Shown here: piece after piece, positions 8,958-18,149 of the stretch
Position numbering within the stretch: the stretch's first letter is position 1
How the letters are laid out: each line of letters opens with the position of its first letter
Source: JAJDYQ01 sp965214035
Lineage (GTDB): Bacteria > Pseudomonadota > Gammaproteobacteria > JAJDYQ01
Assembly: GCA_965214035.1 (NCBI GenBank)
Contig: OZ243932.1
Location: forward strand, 2,294,001-2,358,000
Direction of reading: 5' to 3'
DNA length: 64,000 nucleotides
Made by a program: the position numbers and the translations under genes
The notes under the pieces: model-generated
The model's database searches: none
The model's input: the letters and a program-made list of their open reading frames with translations, nothing else
Told to the model about the DNA's origin: nothing

Positions 8958-10382
8958 TTGGACAATCAGCCATTCAAAGACAAAAAAAGAAGCAGAGAAT
9001 ACTCCCTGTTAATCAATATCTCGGCCGCTACCATACTGCTCGGCATTGTGGTTTTTGTACTGATTTATGGGCGCATGGACCCGGCCCGCACTGCTGAAAC
9101 ACAGGATGCCGACAGCGATACCACAAAGCACGCAACGGATGAGCGGGCAGAGGCACTGCGGCAAGAATATATTGACAGGATGAAGCTTTATGAATCTGAA
9201 ACCAGAGCCGAAATCGAACAGCTTCACCTGTCGCTGTGGTCTCCCGGCAGCATCACAGAACTGCAGGAGCGGGAAAAAAAAGCCATTGAAGCCTTCGGAG
9301 AGAATGAATTTGATGCGGCACTGACACAACTGGATGAACTACTGGAAAAAGTATCCGGATTGCAGTCAATACACCGGGAAAAATTTATGGTTGCCCTGGA
9401 AAATGCACAACAGGCGTTCACAGAAGGGCACAGCGAACAGGCATCATCCGCGATCAACGACGCCCTGCGTTACCGGCCCGAAAACCGGGACGCACAACAA
9501 CTGAAAAAACGCATTGACTCGATGGAAACAGTGGCCCGGTTGATCAGGGAGGCCGAGGTGGCACGGGTAGAAAACAATCTGATCAAGGAAATTGAGCTGC
9601 TCGATGAGGCGATCCGACACGACCCGCACCGTACTGAACTGGTGCAGCGGCATAATCGATTGACGGCAAGGCATCGCCAGCAACTATTTGACAACCTGCT
9701 GCAGCAGGCCTACCGGGCACTGGACAATAAAGACATCAAGCAGGCGCGGCAAAATCTTTTACAGTTGGAGCGAATGAATGGCGGACATCCATCCCTGTCC
9801 CGGCTGGCAGATAAAATTAAACAGCTTGAAAAAGAACTGTCCTATCAGAGCCTGATGGCGGGTGCGAGGGCAGCCGAACAGGAAGATAACTGGCAACAGG
9901 CCGAATCCCTTTACCAACAGGCGCGAATGATATTTCCTGACAAAAAAGGCTTGAGTGAGCATCTGCAGCGAGCCTCTAAAATCAATCAATATACCCGTAT
10001 TATTGAACAATCACTGCAACGCCCGCAGCGACTGGCGGATAGCCGGATAGCGGCCTCGATAGAGCAGACCATTCAGGAAAGTGCCGGACAGGCCGAACAC
10101 AGCATCAGACTTCAGCAGATGACCACGCGGCTGAAAAATACCATCGCAGAAATGTCCAAACCCGTTGCGGTCACGGTATATTCGGACGGATATACCCATA
10201 TATCGGTATCCGGTATTGGTGTTATTGGCAAAGTGACCGAATACAAACTAAAGGAGGGCCTGAGGCCGGGGCGGTACCTGTTCAAGGGAGAGCGCAGAGG
10301 CTTTAGAGACAAGCTGGTCGAAGTTCACATCAAACCAGAGCAACCTGTTGATATCCGGGTCATTTGTGATGAAGCTGTCTGA
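8958..10382 (+). CDS. Single-pass membrane protein with TPR-like helical repeats and PEGA-like end
   Basis: The only possible start between the in-frame stop at 8943-8945 and the membrane helix is TTG 8958, so this gene probably uses TTG. A short basic cytoplasmic tail precedes one transmembrane helix (about residues 20-39). The long periplasmic part is built of charged helices with repeated A-x-x-x-x-N/D-x-A-x-A patterns typical of TPR-like arrays (about 105-370). The last 75 residues (VTVYSDGYTHISVSG onward) resemble a PEGA-type beta domain. It overlaps the next gene by 14 bases. TPR arrays usually hold protein complexes together, which fits a scaffold role in this cluster; no exact family is recognised. 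Confidence 0.75.
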   Translation: MDNQPFKDKKRSREYSLLINISAATILLGIVVFVLIYGRMDPARTAETQDADSDTTKHATDERAEALRQEYIDRMKLYESETRAEIEQLHLSLWSPGSITELQEREKKAIEAFGENEFDAALTQLDELLEKVSGLQSIHREKFMVALENAQQAFTEGHSEQASSAINDALRYRPENRDAQQLKKRIDSMETVARLIREAEVARVENNLIKEIELLDEAIRHDPHRTELVQRHNRLTARHRQQLFDNLLQQAYRALDNKDIKQARQNLLQLERMNGGHPSLSRLADKIKQLEKELSYQSLMAGARAAEQEDNWQQAESLYQQARMIFPDKKGLSEHLQRASKINQYTRIIEQSLQRPQRLADSRIAASIEQTIQESAGQAEHSIRLQQMTTRLKNTIAEMSKPVAVTVYSDGYTHISVSGIGVIGKVTEYKLKEGLRPGRYLFKGERRGFRDKLVEVHIKPEQPVDIRVICDEAV

Positions 10383-12366
10383 AGAACATTTTCGTCGGCG
10401 CAAGCGAACCTTCTGGAAAAAGATGATGGTTGCCGGTGTTACGATAGCAACCATCGGAGCGACCATACTGACACTTGTTTTCTGGGTTAGGGCCGTTGTT
10501 GTTGAAATAAGACCGGAAGCGGCCGCCCTCAACGCACAACGTACCCTGCAGGGACCGGGCTGGATACAACAGGACAAAGTCTATCTGCTGGCCTCCAGGG
10601 CCGTGTTGCAGATTACAGCACCGGGATTTATCGGCGACAACATCACCCTGCAACGTGACATGCCCGAACGCCATATCACCGTTACCCTCCAGGAAGCGCC
10701 GGCCATGATCAGAGCGACAGTCAAACCGGCTGATGAGCGAATAAAATGGCATCTTAATGGAGAACTGACAGACACCGGGCCGGAGTTGCAAACCACGGTA
10801 GAGCCGGGGATGCACCGTCTGGAAGTTTCACACCCCTACTACCAGCCACAACAAAGTGTCGTCGATGTGGAGCGTGGTACGGAAAAAGTGCTATCGTTTG
10901 AACTAAGCCCCGTGCAGGGTCAGCTCAATCTGCACTCCAGTCCGCAGGGTGCATCGGTACTACTGGACGGCAATGTCATCGGACAAACGCCCGTTACCAT
11001 GATGCAGCAAGGAGGCAGACACAACCTCCGGGTAGAACTGCTTGACTTTGAGCCAATCAACGATGCCGTTGAAATTACCCATGGACAGCCGACCGTCAAC
11101 AGAAACTACCGACTGAATCCGCGGCAGGCGTCCCTGGATTTCACACTGATCCCGCCGGATGGGCAGCTATCGATCAATGGCAAAATACGGTCGATAACCG
11201 ACATGCCGGTGAAACTCGAATCCGGGCGCGAGCTGAGGATCAGCTACTCAAAAGCGGGATACTTCTCCAAAACAATCAAGCGCACACTCAAGCCGGCCCA
11301 GAAAGAAAATATACATCTGCAACTGGAACCGGAATATGGAAAAGTGATCATCGAAACAACCCCGCCATCAGACATTAAAATAAACAACGAGACAAAAGGG
11401 CGAACCCCACAGACAATGACACTGCAGGCCATCCCTCACAATATCCACCTCTCCAGACCGGGTTACCGCCCGATTCAAAAGACAATACACCCAGGCAGTC
11501 AGCGTGTGATACAAATTGACGAGAAACTGCTGACAAACGAGCAGGCGCAGCTTGCTGAATCTCCGGCAGTAGCCAGAAACTCGATAGGGCTTGAGCTGGT
11601 ATTATTCAAACCGGACAAGACGGCCTCTTTCCAGATAGGCGCACACCGCAGTGAGACAGGGCAGCGCGCCAATGAAATCCTGCGCACAATAAAGCTGGAC
11701 AAAGCCTTTTACATCAGTCGTACAGAAATAACAGCCCGACATTACAGCGAGTTTGCTCCCGGGACTACAGCATCCGGTCTGGCGGTCAGCAACATCACCT
11801 GGAATGAAGCAGCACTTTTCTGCAACTGGCTGAGTGAAAAAGAAAACCTGCCACACTTCTACCTCACAAACGGCAACAATATTACCGGCTACAATCCTCA
11901 AAGCACCGGATACCGACTACCGAGTGAAGCAGAATGGGAATGGCTGGCACGCCATGTCAATCGCCGCACACCCACCCGATTCATCTGGGGCAACGAAGCG
12001 ACGGTTCCTGCCGGCGTCGGCAATCTGGCTGACGAAAGTGCCAAAGCCAATGTGGCGACCTACATCCCCGGCTATAACGACGGTCACTCGAAAGTGGCAC
12101 CGCCCAGCTCATTCAAGCGAGACAGGGCAGGTTTGTACGATCTGCTGGGCAATGTCAGCGAATGGGTACATGACGCCTATACTGTTGATGCAAAGATAAT
12201 GGGCGGCCCGTTGGGTCCCTCGAACAATACCGGTCGCAGTGGACATGTTGTTAAGGGCGCAAGCTGGCGTTCGGGCAGGCTGACAGAACTGCGTTCTGCA
12301 TATCGGCAGAGAGCGGTCGGGCCGGCCGATGATCGAGGATTTCGCGTTGCCCGATATATCTACTGA
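10369..12366 (+). CDS. PEGA-repeat protein with C-terminal SUMF1/FGE-like domain, catalytic cysteines absent
   Basis: The start is taken as ATG 10369, which overlaps the upstream gene by 14 bases; TTG 10348 is an alternative. A basic tail and a membrane helix (about 21-41) come first. Several PEGA-type beta repeats follow, for example LNLHSSPQGASVLLDG and VIIETTPPSDIKINN. Residues about 405-665 form a formylglycine-generating-enzyme-like (SUMF1) domain with YRLPSEAEWEW, LLGNVSEW and the end motif RGFRVARYI. In true FGE the copper cysteines are in C-Y-R-Y-R-C; here that segment reads AYRQRA, so both are Ala and classical FGE activity is not expected. Inactive SUMF1-like domains are known structural parts of gliding/T9SS machines (GldJ, GldK), next to a proton-driven motor. 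A similar structural role beside the ExbB-like channel is the best guess. Confidence 0.88.
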   Translation: MKLSEEHFRRRKRTFWKKMMVAGVTIATIGATILTLVFWVRAVVVEIRPEAAALNAQRTLQGPGWIQQDKVYLLASRAVLQITAPGFIGDNITLQRDMPERHITVTLQEAPAMIRATVKPADERIKWHLNGELTDTGPELQTTVEPGMHRLEVSHPYYQPQQSVVDVERGTEKVLSFELSPVQGQLNLHSSPQGASVLLDGNVIGQTPVTMMQQGGRHNLRVELLDFEPINDAVEITHGQPTVNRNYRLNPRQASLDFTLIPPDGQLSINGKIRSITDMPVKLESGRELRISYSKAGYFSKTIKRTLKPAQKENIHLQLEPEYGKVIIETTPPSDIKINNETKGRTPQTMTLQAIPHNIHLSRPGYRPIQKTIHPGSQRVIQIDEKLLTNEQAQLAESPAVARNSIGLELVLFKPDKTASFQIGAHRSETGQRANEILRTIKLDKAFYISRTEITARHYSEFAPGTTASGLAVSNITWNEAALFCNWLSEKENLPHFYLTNGNNITGYNPQSTGYRLPSEAEWEWLARHVNRRTPTRFIWGNEATVPAGVGNLADESAKANVATYIPGYNDGHSKVAPPSSFKRDRAGLYDLLGNVSEWVHDAYTVDAKIMGGPLGPSNNTGRSGHVVKGASWRSGRLTELRSAYRQRAVGPADDRGFRVARYIY

Positions 12367-12401
12367 TTACAATATCGACATACTCAGGCATACTGCTGAT
12401 C

Positions 12402-12683
12402 ATGAAAACACTACTGAAAAAGACGGCTGCACTCATCGCCATTATGATACTTTACCCGCTTATGGTGATTGCCAATGCCGTTACTGCTGCTTACACGCTG
12501 GGCCTTCACTCCCCGGCATCCTTATATTCAGCCATATTACTGACCGTCCGGGATCCACGGAAAAAGGTCGCTGCGCTGATTATTTTTGCGATACTTTTCC
12601 TGTTCATGGGCACTGTCACTGCCGGCATTATTGTTTATACCCTGAACCTTAACTCCCCGGCAGCCTTTCCGGTTGACATATAA
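12402..12683 (+). CDS. Small membrane protein with internal duplication
   Basis: This 93-residue protein is almost all hydrophobic and is a tandem duplication. The half starting KKTAALIAIMIL and ending YTLGLHSPASL matches the half starting KKVAALIIFAIL and ending YTLNLNSPAAF. Each half begins with basic residues and has one or two membrane-spanning stretches, so two to four helices are expected. I know no named family. It lies 35 bases after the SUMF1 gene and 2 bases before the ExbB-like gene, so co-expression is near certain. A small accessory subunit of the channel complex is a reasonable guess. The ribosome-binding site is weak, which suggests coupling to upstream translation. Confidence 0.7.
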   Translation: MKTLLKKTAALIAIMILYPLMVIANAVTAAYTLGLHSPASLYSAILLTVRDPRKKVAALIIFAILFLFMGTVTAGIIVYTLNLNSPAAFPVDI

Positions 12684-12685
12684 AA

Positions 12686-13504
12686 ATGTCCGGGGTCATT
12701 AAAAGCCTGACAGCCCTGATCATATCAGTGCTACTGGTTCACCTCGCCTACATTGGTGTTATTTTGCCGAATGCGGAACTTGCGATTGAGCTGGCAAGGC
12801 AACAGGGACAGACAGCGCCACGCAGCCTGTTTGTTATCCTGAAAGATCTGGAGCAGGAGATATGTATCATTTTAATGCTATGGGGAACCTACCTGATTAT
12901 CAGCAAAATCATCTCGATCAGCAAAGACCGTTATCTTTTTGATGAAGAGCTGATTGACTTCGCCAGAGATGAAACCGACAATAAAATGGAAGCAGCCCGG
13001 ACCGCACGGGATCGACTTGCCGACCTGCCGGAAGAAGTCACGAAGACCTCGCTGGTACAAACACTGCTACTGGGACTGGATCGATTTTTGATTACCAGAG
13101 ACGTGCATTACACGGCGGAAGCCATAGATGCGCAAATGGATGCACTATTTCTTGGTATGGAGACAGAAAACTCGATGATCCGCTACCTGATCTGGGCCAT
13201 TCCCTCCATTGGATTTGTCGGCACAGTACGCGGCATAGGGCAGGCGCTGTCACAGGCAGATCAGGCTTTGGCGGGCAACATTACCGGCATGACCAACAGC
13301 TTGGGGATCGCCTTCAACTCGACCCTGGTTGCGCTGATTATCAGCATCTTTTTAATGCTGCTACTGCACCAGCTACAGAGGATACAGGACGGACTGATTG
13401 TGGATATCAGAGCCTACTGCGAAAAACACATCATGGGTCCAATAGGGCAAAGCCCGGCATCCAGCGGCCATGAAGAAATTCAGGAAGAAAGCAGCAGGAT
13501 TTAA
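12686..13504 (+). CDS. MotA/TolQ/ExbB-type proton channel protein
   Basis: The 272 residues have an N-terminal helix (about 7-27), a second helix (about 58-76), a charged cytoplasmic stretch, and the ExbB/TolQ core: helix 3 with AIPSIGFVGTVRGIG (residues 171-185) and helix 4 with IAFNSTLVALIIS (208-220). The G-T-V-x-G-I motif and the Thr in helix 4 are characteristic of inner-membrane stators that conduct protons together with an ExbD/TolR/MotB partner. No classical ExbD is encoded nearby. The next two genes carry ExbD-like N-terminal helices fused to vWA domains and are the obvious partners. The reading frame overlaps the first vWA gene by 35 bases. Confidence 0.9.
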   Translation: MSGVIKSLTALIISVLLVHLAYIGVILPNAELAIELARQQGQTAPRSLFVILKDLEQEICIILMLWGTYLIISKIISISKDRYLFDEELIDFARDETDNKMEAARTARDRLADLPEEVTKTSLVQTLLLGLDRFLITRDVHYTAEAIDAQMDALFLGMETENSMIRYLIWAIPSIGFVGTVRGIGQALSQADQALAGNITGMTNSLGIAFNSTLVALIISIFLMLLLHQLQRIQDGLIVDIRAYCEKHIMGPIGQSPASSGHEEIQEESSRI

Positions 13505-14531
13505 TATATCCTTTCTGGACGTCATGTCCTGCGGCCTGGGGGCTGTCATTCTGGTATTAATGCTGGTCAAATACCAAAGCGACCTGCCGGATCCCCACAC
13601 ATCAGCGCTGCAAGCGGATATTGACGCGATAGAATCGGAAAAACAGCAATCGGCACAACGGCTGCAAACGCTCCAGAACCAAACCGGTCTGGTGCAGAAC
13701 AGACTTGCCCGGCTGAATGCACAACATGCCAGCCTGCTGACACAGATAAAAAATGAGCAGGATACCCATCGAGCCTTGCAGGAACAGACAGCGGAACTGG
13801 CAGCCCAAGAGGCCCCTCCGGAGCAGGCCCCGGCTGCCCCGATTTCGGTAACCAATGACAGTCTGGAAGACTACCTGCTGGGACTGAAAGTAGAAGGCGA
13901 AAAAATTGTCATACTGTCAGACAGCAGTGCCTCAATGACAGAAGAACGTCTGATAGACATCATACGCCACAAAGTGGCGCCAGAAAAAGAACGACAAAAG
14001 GCCCCTAAATGGCAGCGCACCCTGCGGATCATGGAATGGCTGATTGCCAAAGTGCCGGTCGGCAGCGAATACAAAGTGATTCACTATGCAGAGCAGGCTG
14101 ATTTTGTAGGAGGCAACAACTGGAAAAAAGGTGCCGATCCACGGGATGCGGCGACCGTGCGAGCCGGATTCACCAAAATTGTCCCGACCGGTGGAACCAA
14201 CCTTCATAAAGCCGTCGCCCTGATGCGCCAGTCTGCGGCCGGGTTCACCAATGTTTATCTGATAACAGACGGCCTGCCGACTCAGGGCAGGACAGGCAAA
14301 CTGGGGGGCGTTTTTTCGGGATGCGCCTCGCTCACGGGCAAGGCACAAACGATCAGCGGCAAATGCAGGCGCAAACTGCTTGACAACATCATCGCATCCT
14401 ACCGGGAAACAGCGCCGGTTAATATCATTCTTCTGCCGCTGGAAGGTGACTCCGGGGCAGCAGGAACCTTCTGGCGATGGGCGGCCAAAAATGCCGGTCT
14501 TCTGATAGCACCGGAGGCCACCTGGCCATGA
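13470..14531 (+). CDS. ExbD-like N-terminal helix fused to vWA domain (first copy)
   Basis: The 353-residue protein starts with a basic tail and a single membrane helix containing SFLDVMSCGLGAVILVL, with Asp17 early in the helix as in ExbD, TolR and MotB. A coiled-coil rich segment follows (about 45-115). The vWA domain starts near residue 147 with metal-site residues SDSSAS (D152), Thr in GGTN and Asp in ITDG. The vWA part should be periplasmic. The start overlaps the ExbB-like gene by 35 bases, and the stop overlaps the next start as ATGA. The fusion suggests that proton flow could drive movement of a metal-dependent binding domain, which is inference. Confidence 0.85.
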   Translation: MKKFRKKAAGFNISFLDVMSCGLGAVILVLMLVKYQSDLPDPHTSALQADIDAIESEKQQSAQRLQTLQNQTGLVQNRLARLNAQHASLLTQIKNEQDTHRALQEQTAELAAQEAPPEQAPAAPISVTNDSLEDYLLGLKVEGEKIVILSDSSASMTEERLIDIIRHKVAPEKERQKAPKWQRTLRIMEWLIAKVPVGSEYKVIHYAEQADFVGGNNWKKGADPRDAATVRAGFTKIVPTGGTNLHKAVALMRQSAAGFTNVYLITDGLPTQGRTGKLGGVFSGCASLTGKAQTISGKCRRKLLDNIIASYRETAPVNIILLPLEGDSGAAGTFWRWAAKNAGLLIAPEATWP

Positions 14532-15472
14532 AAAGACGATCCCGCGATCTGGAGATATTCACGCTGTCTTTTCTGGACATAATATCCTGTGGATTTGGTG
14601 CAGTCGTGCTGCTGATCCTGCTCTCCCGCTCAACGACTACAGGGGGAACGATTGACACAGATCGCATTGCGCAGCAATTCAGGACCCTGGCGCAGGCGGA
14701 AACAACCCGCTCCGGGCTTGACGCCCGAACAGAACGACTGACCTCAGAGATCGATGCACAGACTGATCGCGAAGCAGAACTGCAAAAAGCCATTGAACAG
14801 GCAAAGCAAACACTTGCCGCCTTGCAATCGGCCAACTCAGGCCTGAGTGAAAAAGTAACCGCCCTGCACGAAAACAAGCCGCCTCCTGCAGCGACACTCA
14901 ACACAGACGACAACGCCGAAGAACGAATTTATGCCGGTGGTATTCCGGTCGATGCGAACCACGTTATTTTTATAGTGGACACCTCCGGTTCCATGCAATC
15001 AATCTGGGCCAAAGTGATGCAGCAAATGGAAAATATCCTGGACACACATCCGAAAGTCAAAGGATTCCAGATTATGAATGACAATGGCATACATATCATT
15101 TCGGCGTATAAAAACAAATGGATTAACGATACCCCCGGCCTGCGTAAGCGAGTACTGAAAATACTTCAATCATGGCAGGCATTTTCCAACAGCAGTCCGG
15201 TAGAGGGACTGGAAGCGGCGCTGCGTCTTTACGTAAAGCCGGGCATGAAAACATCAATCTACATACTGGGTGATGACTACACAGGTTCCTCTTATGGCCC
15301 GGTACTTAAAACGATAGCCAGACTGAACACGAACAAAATAACCGGTGAACCGATTGCCCGCATTCATGGTATCGGATTCTATAACCGGCAGGGAGGCGAC
15401 ATCATGCGCCTGTCAACCCTGATGCGAGAAGTGGCACGCCAGAGTCGTGGGACGTTTATTGCCCTTGATTGA
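14528..15472 (+). CDS. ExbD-like N-terminal helix fused to vWA domain (second copy)
   Basis: This paralogue of the preceding gene has 314 residues. Its N-terminal helix reads SFLDIISCGFGAVVLLI with Asp17, so the F-L-D-x-x-S-C-G-x-G-A-V motif is shared exactly with its neighbour. A coiled coil follows (about 45-115). The vWA domain opens with IVDTSGSM (D151), and the later site residues are in SSPVEG and ILGDD; the usual Thr appears replaced by Ser. It starts at ATG 14528 by ATGA overlap; longer forms would run into the upstream gene. Two different ExbD-like partners suggest a heteromeric stator. It is the last gene of the cluster, converging on rho. Confidence 0.85.
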   Translation: MKRRSRDLEIFTLSFLDIISCGFGAVVLLILLSRSTTTGGTIDTDRIAQQFRTLAQAETTRSGLDARTERLTSEIDAQTDREAELQKAIEQAKQTLAALQSANSGLSEKVTALHENKPPPAATLNTDDNAEERIYAGGIPVDANHVIFIVDTSGSMQSIWAKVMQQMENILDTHPKVKGFQIMNDNGIHIISAYKNKWINDTPGLRKRVLKILQSWQAFSNSSPVEGLEAALRLYVKPGMKTSIYILGDDYTGSSYGPVLKTIARLNTNKITGEPIARIHGIGFYNRQGGDIMRLSTLMREVARQSRGTFIALD

Positions 15473-15691
15473 AAAAAATCATGTTCATTCAGCGGATTGG
15501 AGGCCGTAATCCGGCCCGCTGCTGTGATTTTCGGAAAAACACTGATACAGTGAGACCACCTGATCTGACCCGATAGCCAGCCGACATGAACCGATCTGAA
15601 GAAAAAATGGAACCGACTTTAACCACTTTGAACGTTCGGCCTAATCGGATGCCCGGCTCAACTCCGGGTTGCCCGGACGCGGTGAATGATC

Positions 15692-16951
15692 TTAATTACG
15701 TTTCATTGCATCGAAAAACTCGGCGTTAGTCTTGGTTGACTTCAGGCGATCCAGCATAAACTCCATGGCAGCCAGCTCATCCATTGGATGCAGCAGTTTG
15801 CGCAGGATCCACATCTTTTGCAGCTCATCGGCGGCGGTTAGTTTTTCCTCTCGGCGCGTGCCGGAGCGATTGATATTGATGGCGGGATAGATTCGTTTTT
15901 CGGCAACTCGCCGGTCCAGATGCACCTCCATATTACCGGTGCCCTTGAACTCCTCATAGATCACCTCATCCATTTTCGAGCCGGTATCGATCAGGGCAGT
16001 GGAGAGAATGGTTAAAGACCCGCCCTCCTCGATATTACGGGCGGCAGCGAAGAAGCGACGTGGTTTTTGCAGGGCATTGGCATCAACGCCGCCGGTCAGC
16101 ACCTTGCCGGATGACGGGACAACCGTATTATAGGCACGCGCCAGACGAGTCATGGAATCCAACAGAATAACCACATCCTTCTTATGCTCGACCAGATGCT
16201 TGGCCTTTTCGACCGCCATTTCGGCGACCTGCACATGTCGCGTTGCCGGCTCATCGAAGGTTGAAGAAACGACCTCGGCGCGGACAGAACGCTCCATCTC
16301 GGTCACCTCCTCCGGACGTTCATCGATCAACAGAACGATCAGGCGGCATTCCGGGTGATTATAGGAAATAGCCTGAGCGATACTCTGCAACATCATGGTT
16401 TTGCCGGTTTTGGGAGGAGCCACGATAAGGCCGCGCTGCCCCTTGCCGACGGGAGAAATAAGGTCAATGATCCGGCCAGTAATATCCTCCGTGCTGCCGT
16501 TGCCCTGCTCCAGGGTCAGCCGTTCGGAGGGGAACAATGGCGTCAGATTCTCGAACAGAACCTTGTTTCGCGACTTTTCCGGTTTCTCGTCATTGATTGT
16601 CTCGATTTGCAACAGGGCAAAGTAGCGTTCCCCGTGTTTGGGAGGGCGAATTTTGCCGGCAATAGAATCGCCGGTACGCAGTTGAAAGCGCCGAATCTGA
16701 TTGGGAGAGACATAAATATCATCCGGGCCGGCCAGAAACGAATTGGTTTCCGAGCGTAAAAAGCCAAAGCCGTCCTGCAAAATTTCCAGAGCGCCATCGC
16801 CATAGATATCCTCACCGTTGCCGGACTGTTTTTTCAGGATAGCGAGGATCACATCTTGCTTACGGTTGCGAGACATATTTTCAGTGCCGAGGTCACGTGC
16901 CATATCGATGAGTTCGTGAGCGGGTTTGAGTTTTAATTCGGTTAGATTCAT
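15692..16951 (-). CDS. rho: Transcription termination factor Rho
   Basis: The 419 residues match Rho in length and in domain order: N-terminal helical domain (MNLTELK start), OB-fold RNA-binding domain with GFGFLRS, and the ATPase domain with Walker A APPKTGKT and Walker B VVILLDSMTR. The Q-loop and R-loop segments (VLTGGVDANALQKPRRFF and NINRSGTRREE) are intact. Rho is the hexameric RNA helicase that ends transcription of untranslated RNA. It lies 125 bases downstream of trxA in the same direction, the common trxA-rho order. An AGGATG-type ribosome site precedes the ATG. Confidence 0.98.
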   Translation of the reverse strand: MNLTELKLKPAHELIDMARDLGTENMSRNRKQDVILAILKKQSGNGEDIYGDGALEILQDGFGFLRSETNSFLAGPDDIYVSPNQIRRFQLRTGDSIAGKIRPPKHGERYFALLQIETINDEKPEKSRNKVLFENLTPLFPSERLTLEQGNGSTEDITGRIIDLISPVGKGQRGLIVAPPKTGKTMMLQSIAQAISYNHPECRLIVLLIDERPEEVTEMERSVRAEVVSSTFDEPATRHVQVAEMAVEKAKHLVEHKKDVVILLDSMTRLARAYNTVVPSSGKVLTGGVDANALQKPRRFFAAARNIEEGGSLTILSTALIDTGSKMDEVIYEEFKGTGNMEVHLDRRVAEKRIYPAININRSGTRREEKLTAADELQKMWILRKLLHPMDELAAMEFMLDRLKSTKTNAEFFDAMKRN

Positions 16952-17076
16952 GGAAACATCCTGGAGTTTTTTGAGGTAGGTAAGGACAACCTGGAGGGGT
17001 TATCAGGTATTAGTGAAAATTTTTACAATCTTTTGTCATATTATTAAAGGCGGGGCCGTATCATCAGGCAGGGCAA

Positions 17077-17403
17077 TCAGATATTACTGTCAATGAAAGC
17101 CGTCACCTGGGACTTGGAGACTGCGCCGACCTGCGTAGCCTCGATATTCCCGTTTTTGAAAAGTATCAAGGTGGGGATACCACGGATGCCATATTTGGGG
17201 GGCACTGCGGTATTTTCATCGATATTGAGCTTGGCGACACGGATTTTATCCGCATACTCATCGGCAATTTCATCGAGGATAGGCGCGATCATCTTGCATG
17301 GGCCGCACCATTCGGCCCAGAAATCGACCAAAACGGGAATATCTGATTCCAGCACATCACTTTCAAAATTACCATCGCTGGTATAAATAATTTTACTGTT
17401 CAC
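17077..17403 (-). CDS. trxA: Thioredoxin 1
   Basis: The protein is 108 residues with the active site WAEWCGPCKM and the cis-Pro segment GIRGIPTLILF, the thioredoxin signature. It reduces disulphides of cytoplasmic proteins using electrons from thioredoxin reductase. The start is GTG 17403: a GGAG site lies 9 bases upstream and the resulting protein has the standard length, while a longer frame adds an unrelated tail. A TATAAT box on the minus strand at 17497-17502 is a candidate -10 element about 95 bases upstream, but its -35 box is poor. Confidence 0.96.
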   Translation of the reverse strand: MNSKIIYTSDGNFESDVLESDIPVLVDFWAEWCGPCKMIAPILDEIADEYADKIRVAKLNIDENTAVPPKYGIRGIPTLILFKNGNIEATQVGAVSKSQVTAFIDSNI

Positions 17404-18074
17404 CTGAATGACCTCCGGTTCACTGTTGGGGAAAAAGGATTGAATGCAAGGCACCGCAAGCACGGGCCAGACTGCAAAGTAACTGATGAATGAATTATTA
17501 TACTATCGGTATCTTAAATAGCGAGAACACAGCGGAGATAACTGCTTTACCGGCAGAGAGGCCGGCGAAACTGCTCACTGGCCCATATTTCAAACCAATT
17601 ATTCGACGAATGCAACAATTTTTATTAAATTGGCTACAAAAACGGCCCGGCCAATGCTTGGCGGACACGTGTGGGCGAGTGGTCACGCCTCTGACAGCAG
17701 TTCCGCATAACCCGCAGCGACTCAACTATAGCACAGCATATTGCGGAAACGACAATCAACGGCCTGTCAGGTTGACCTGATGCAGCAGGAATCGCGCCAA
17801 AATACTCAATTTGAAGTCCGTCCTCAAAAAAATCTTGCTTTCAATACAATGCCTGTCTATAACCAGGGAACAGAAATCAAATGGCTGACTGCTGACGACC
17901 GGCTTGCCAATGTATGCGGGCTGGTTTAAGATGGACCGGTCAGCGCTGGCAATTGACTTTTGTGCCGAATGTCGCTGGCGGAAAGCCATAGTCTGAGACT
18001 TGATAGCATCATACTGCAGAGTAGCGATATGAAAACTGAAAAAATCACTAGCGATGAATACTAATGGTGGCTTC

Positions 18075-18100
18075 GCCATGATGAATAACACCATCATGGC
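18075..18100. repeat. Perfect inverted repeat, 9-bp arms
   Basis: GCCATGATG at 18075-18083 and CATCATGGC at 18092-18100 flank an 8-base spacer. There is no T-run right after it. It may be an operator or an RNA hairpin upstream of the sulfotransferase gene. Confidence 0.5.
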
Positions 18101-18127
18101 AATAAGCCCCCCCCTCCCCCTAAATAA

Positions 18128-18149
18128 TACTTTTCAATTTTGAAAAGTA
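18128..18149. promoter_or_regulatory. Perfect palindrome just upstream of sulfotransferase
   Basis: TACTTTTCAA at 18128-18137 and TTGAAAAGTA at 18140-18149 are perfect 10-bp arms around TT, ending 16 bases before the sulfotransferase ATG. The symmetry fits a dimeric regulator site or a hairpin sequestering the ribosome site (AAGGA at 18149-18153). Confidence 0.55.
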
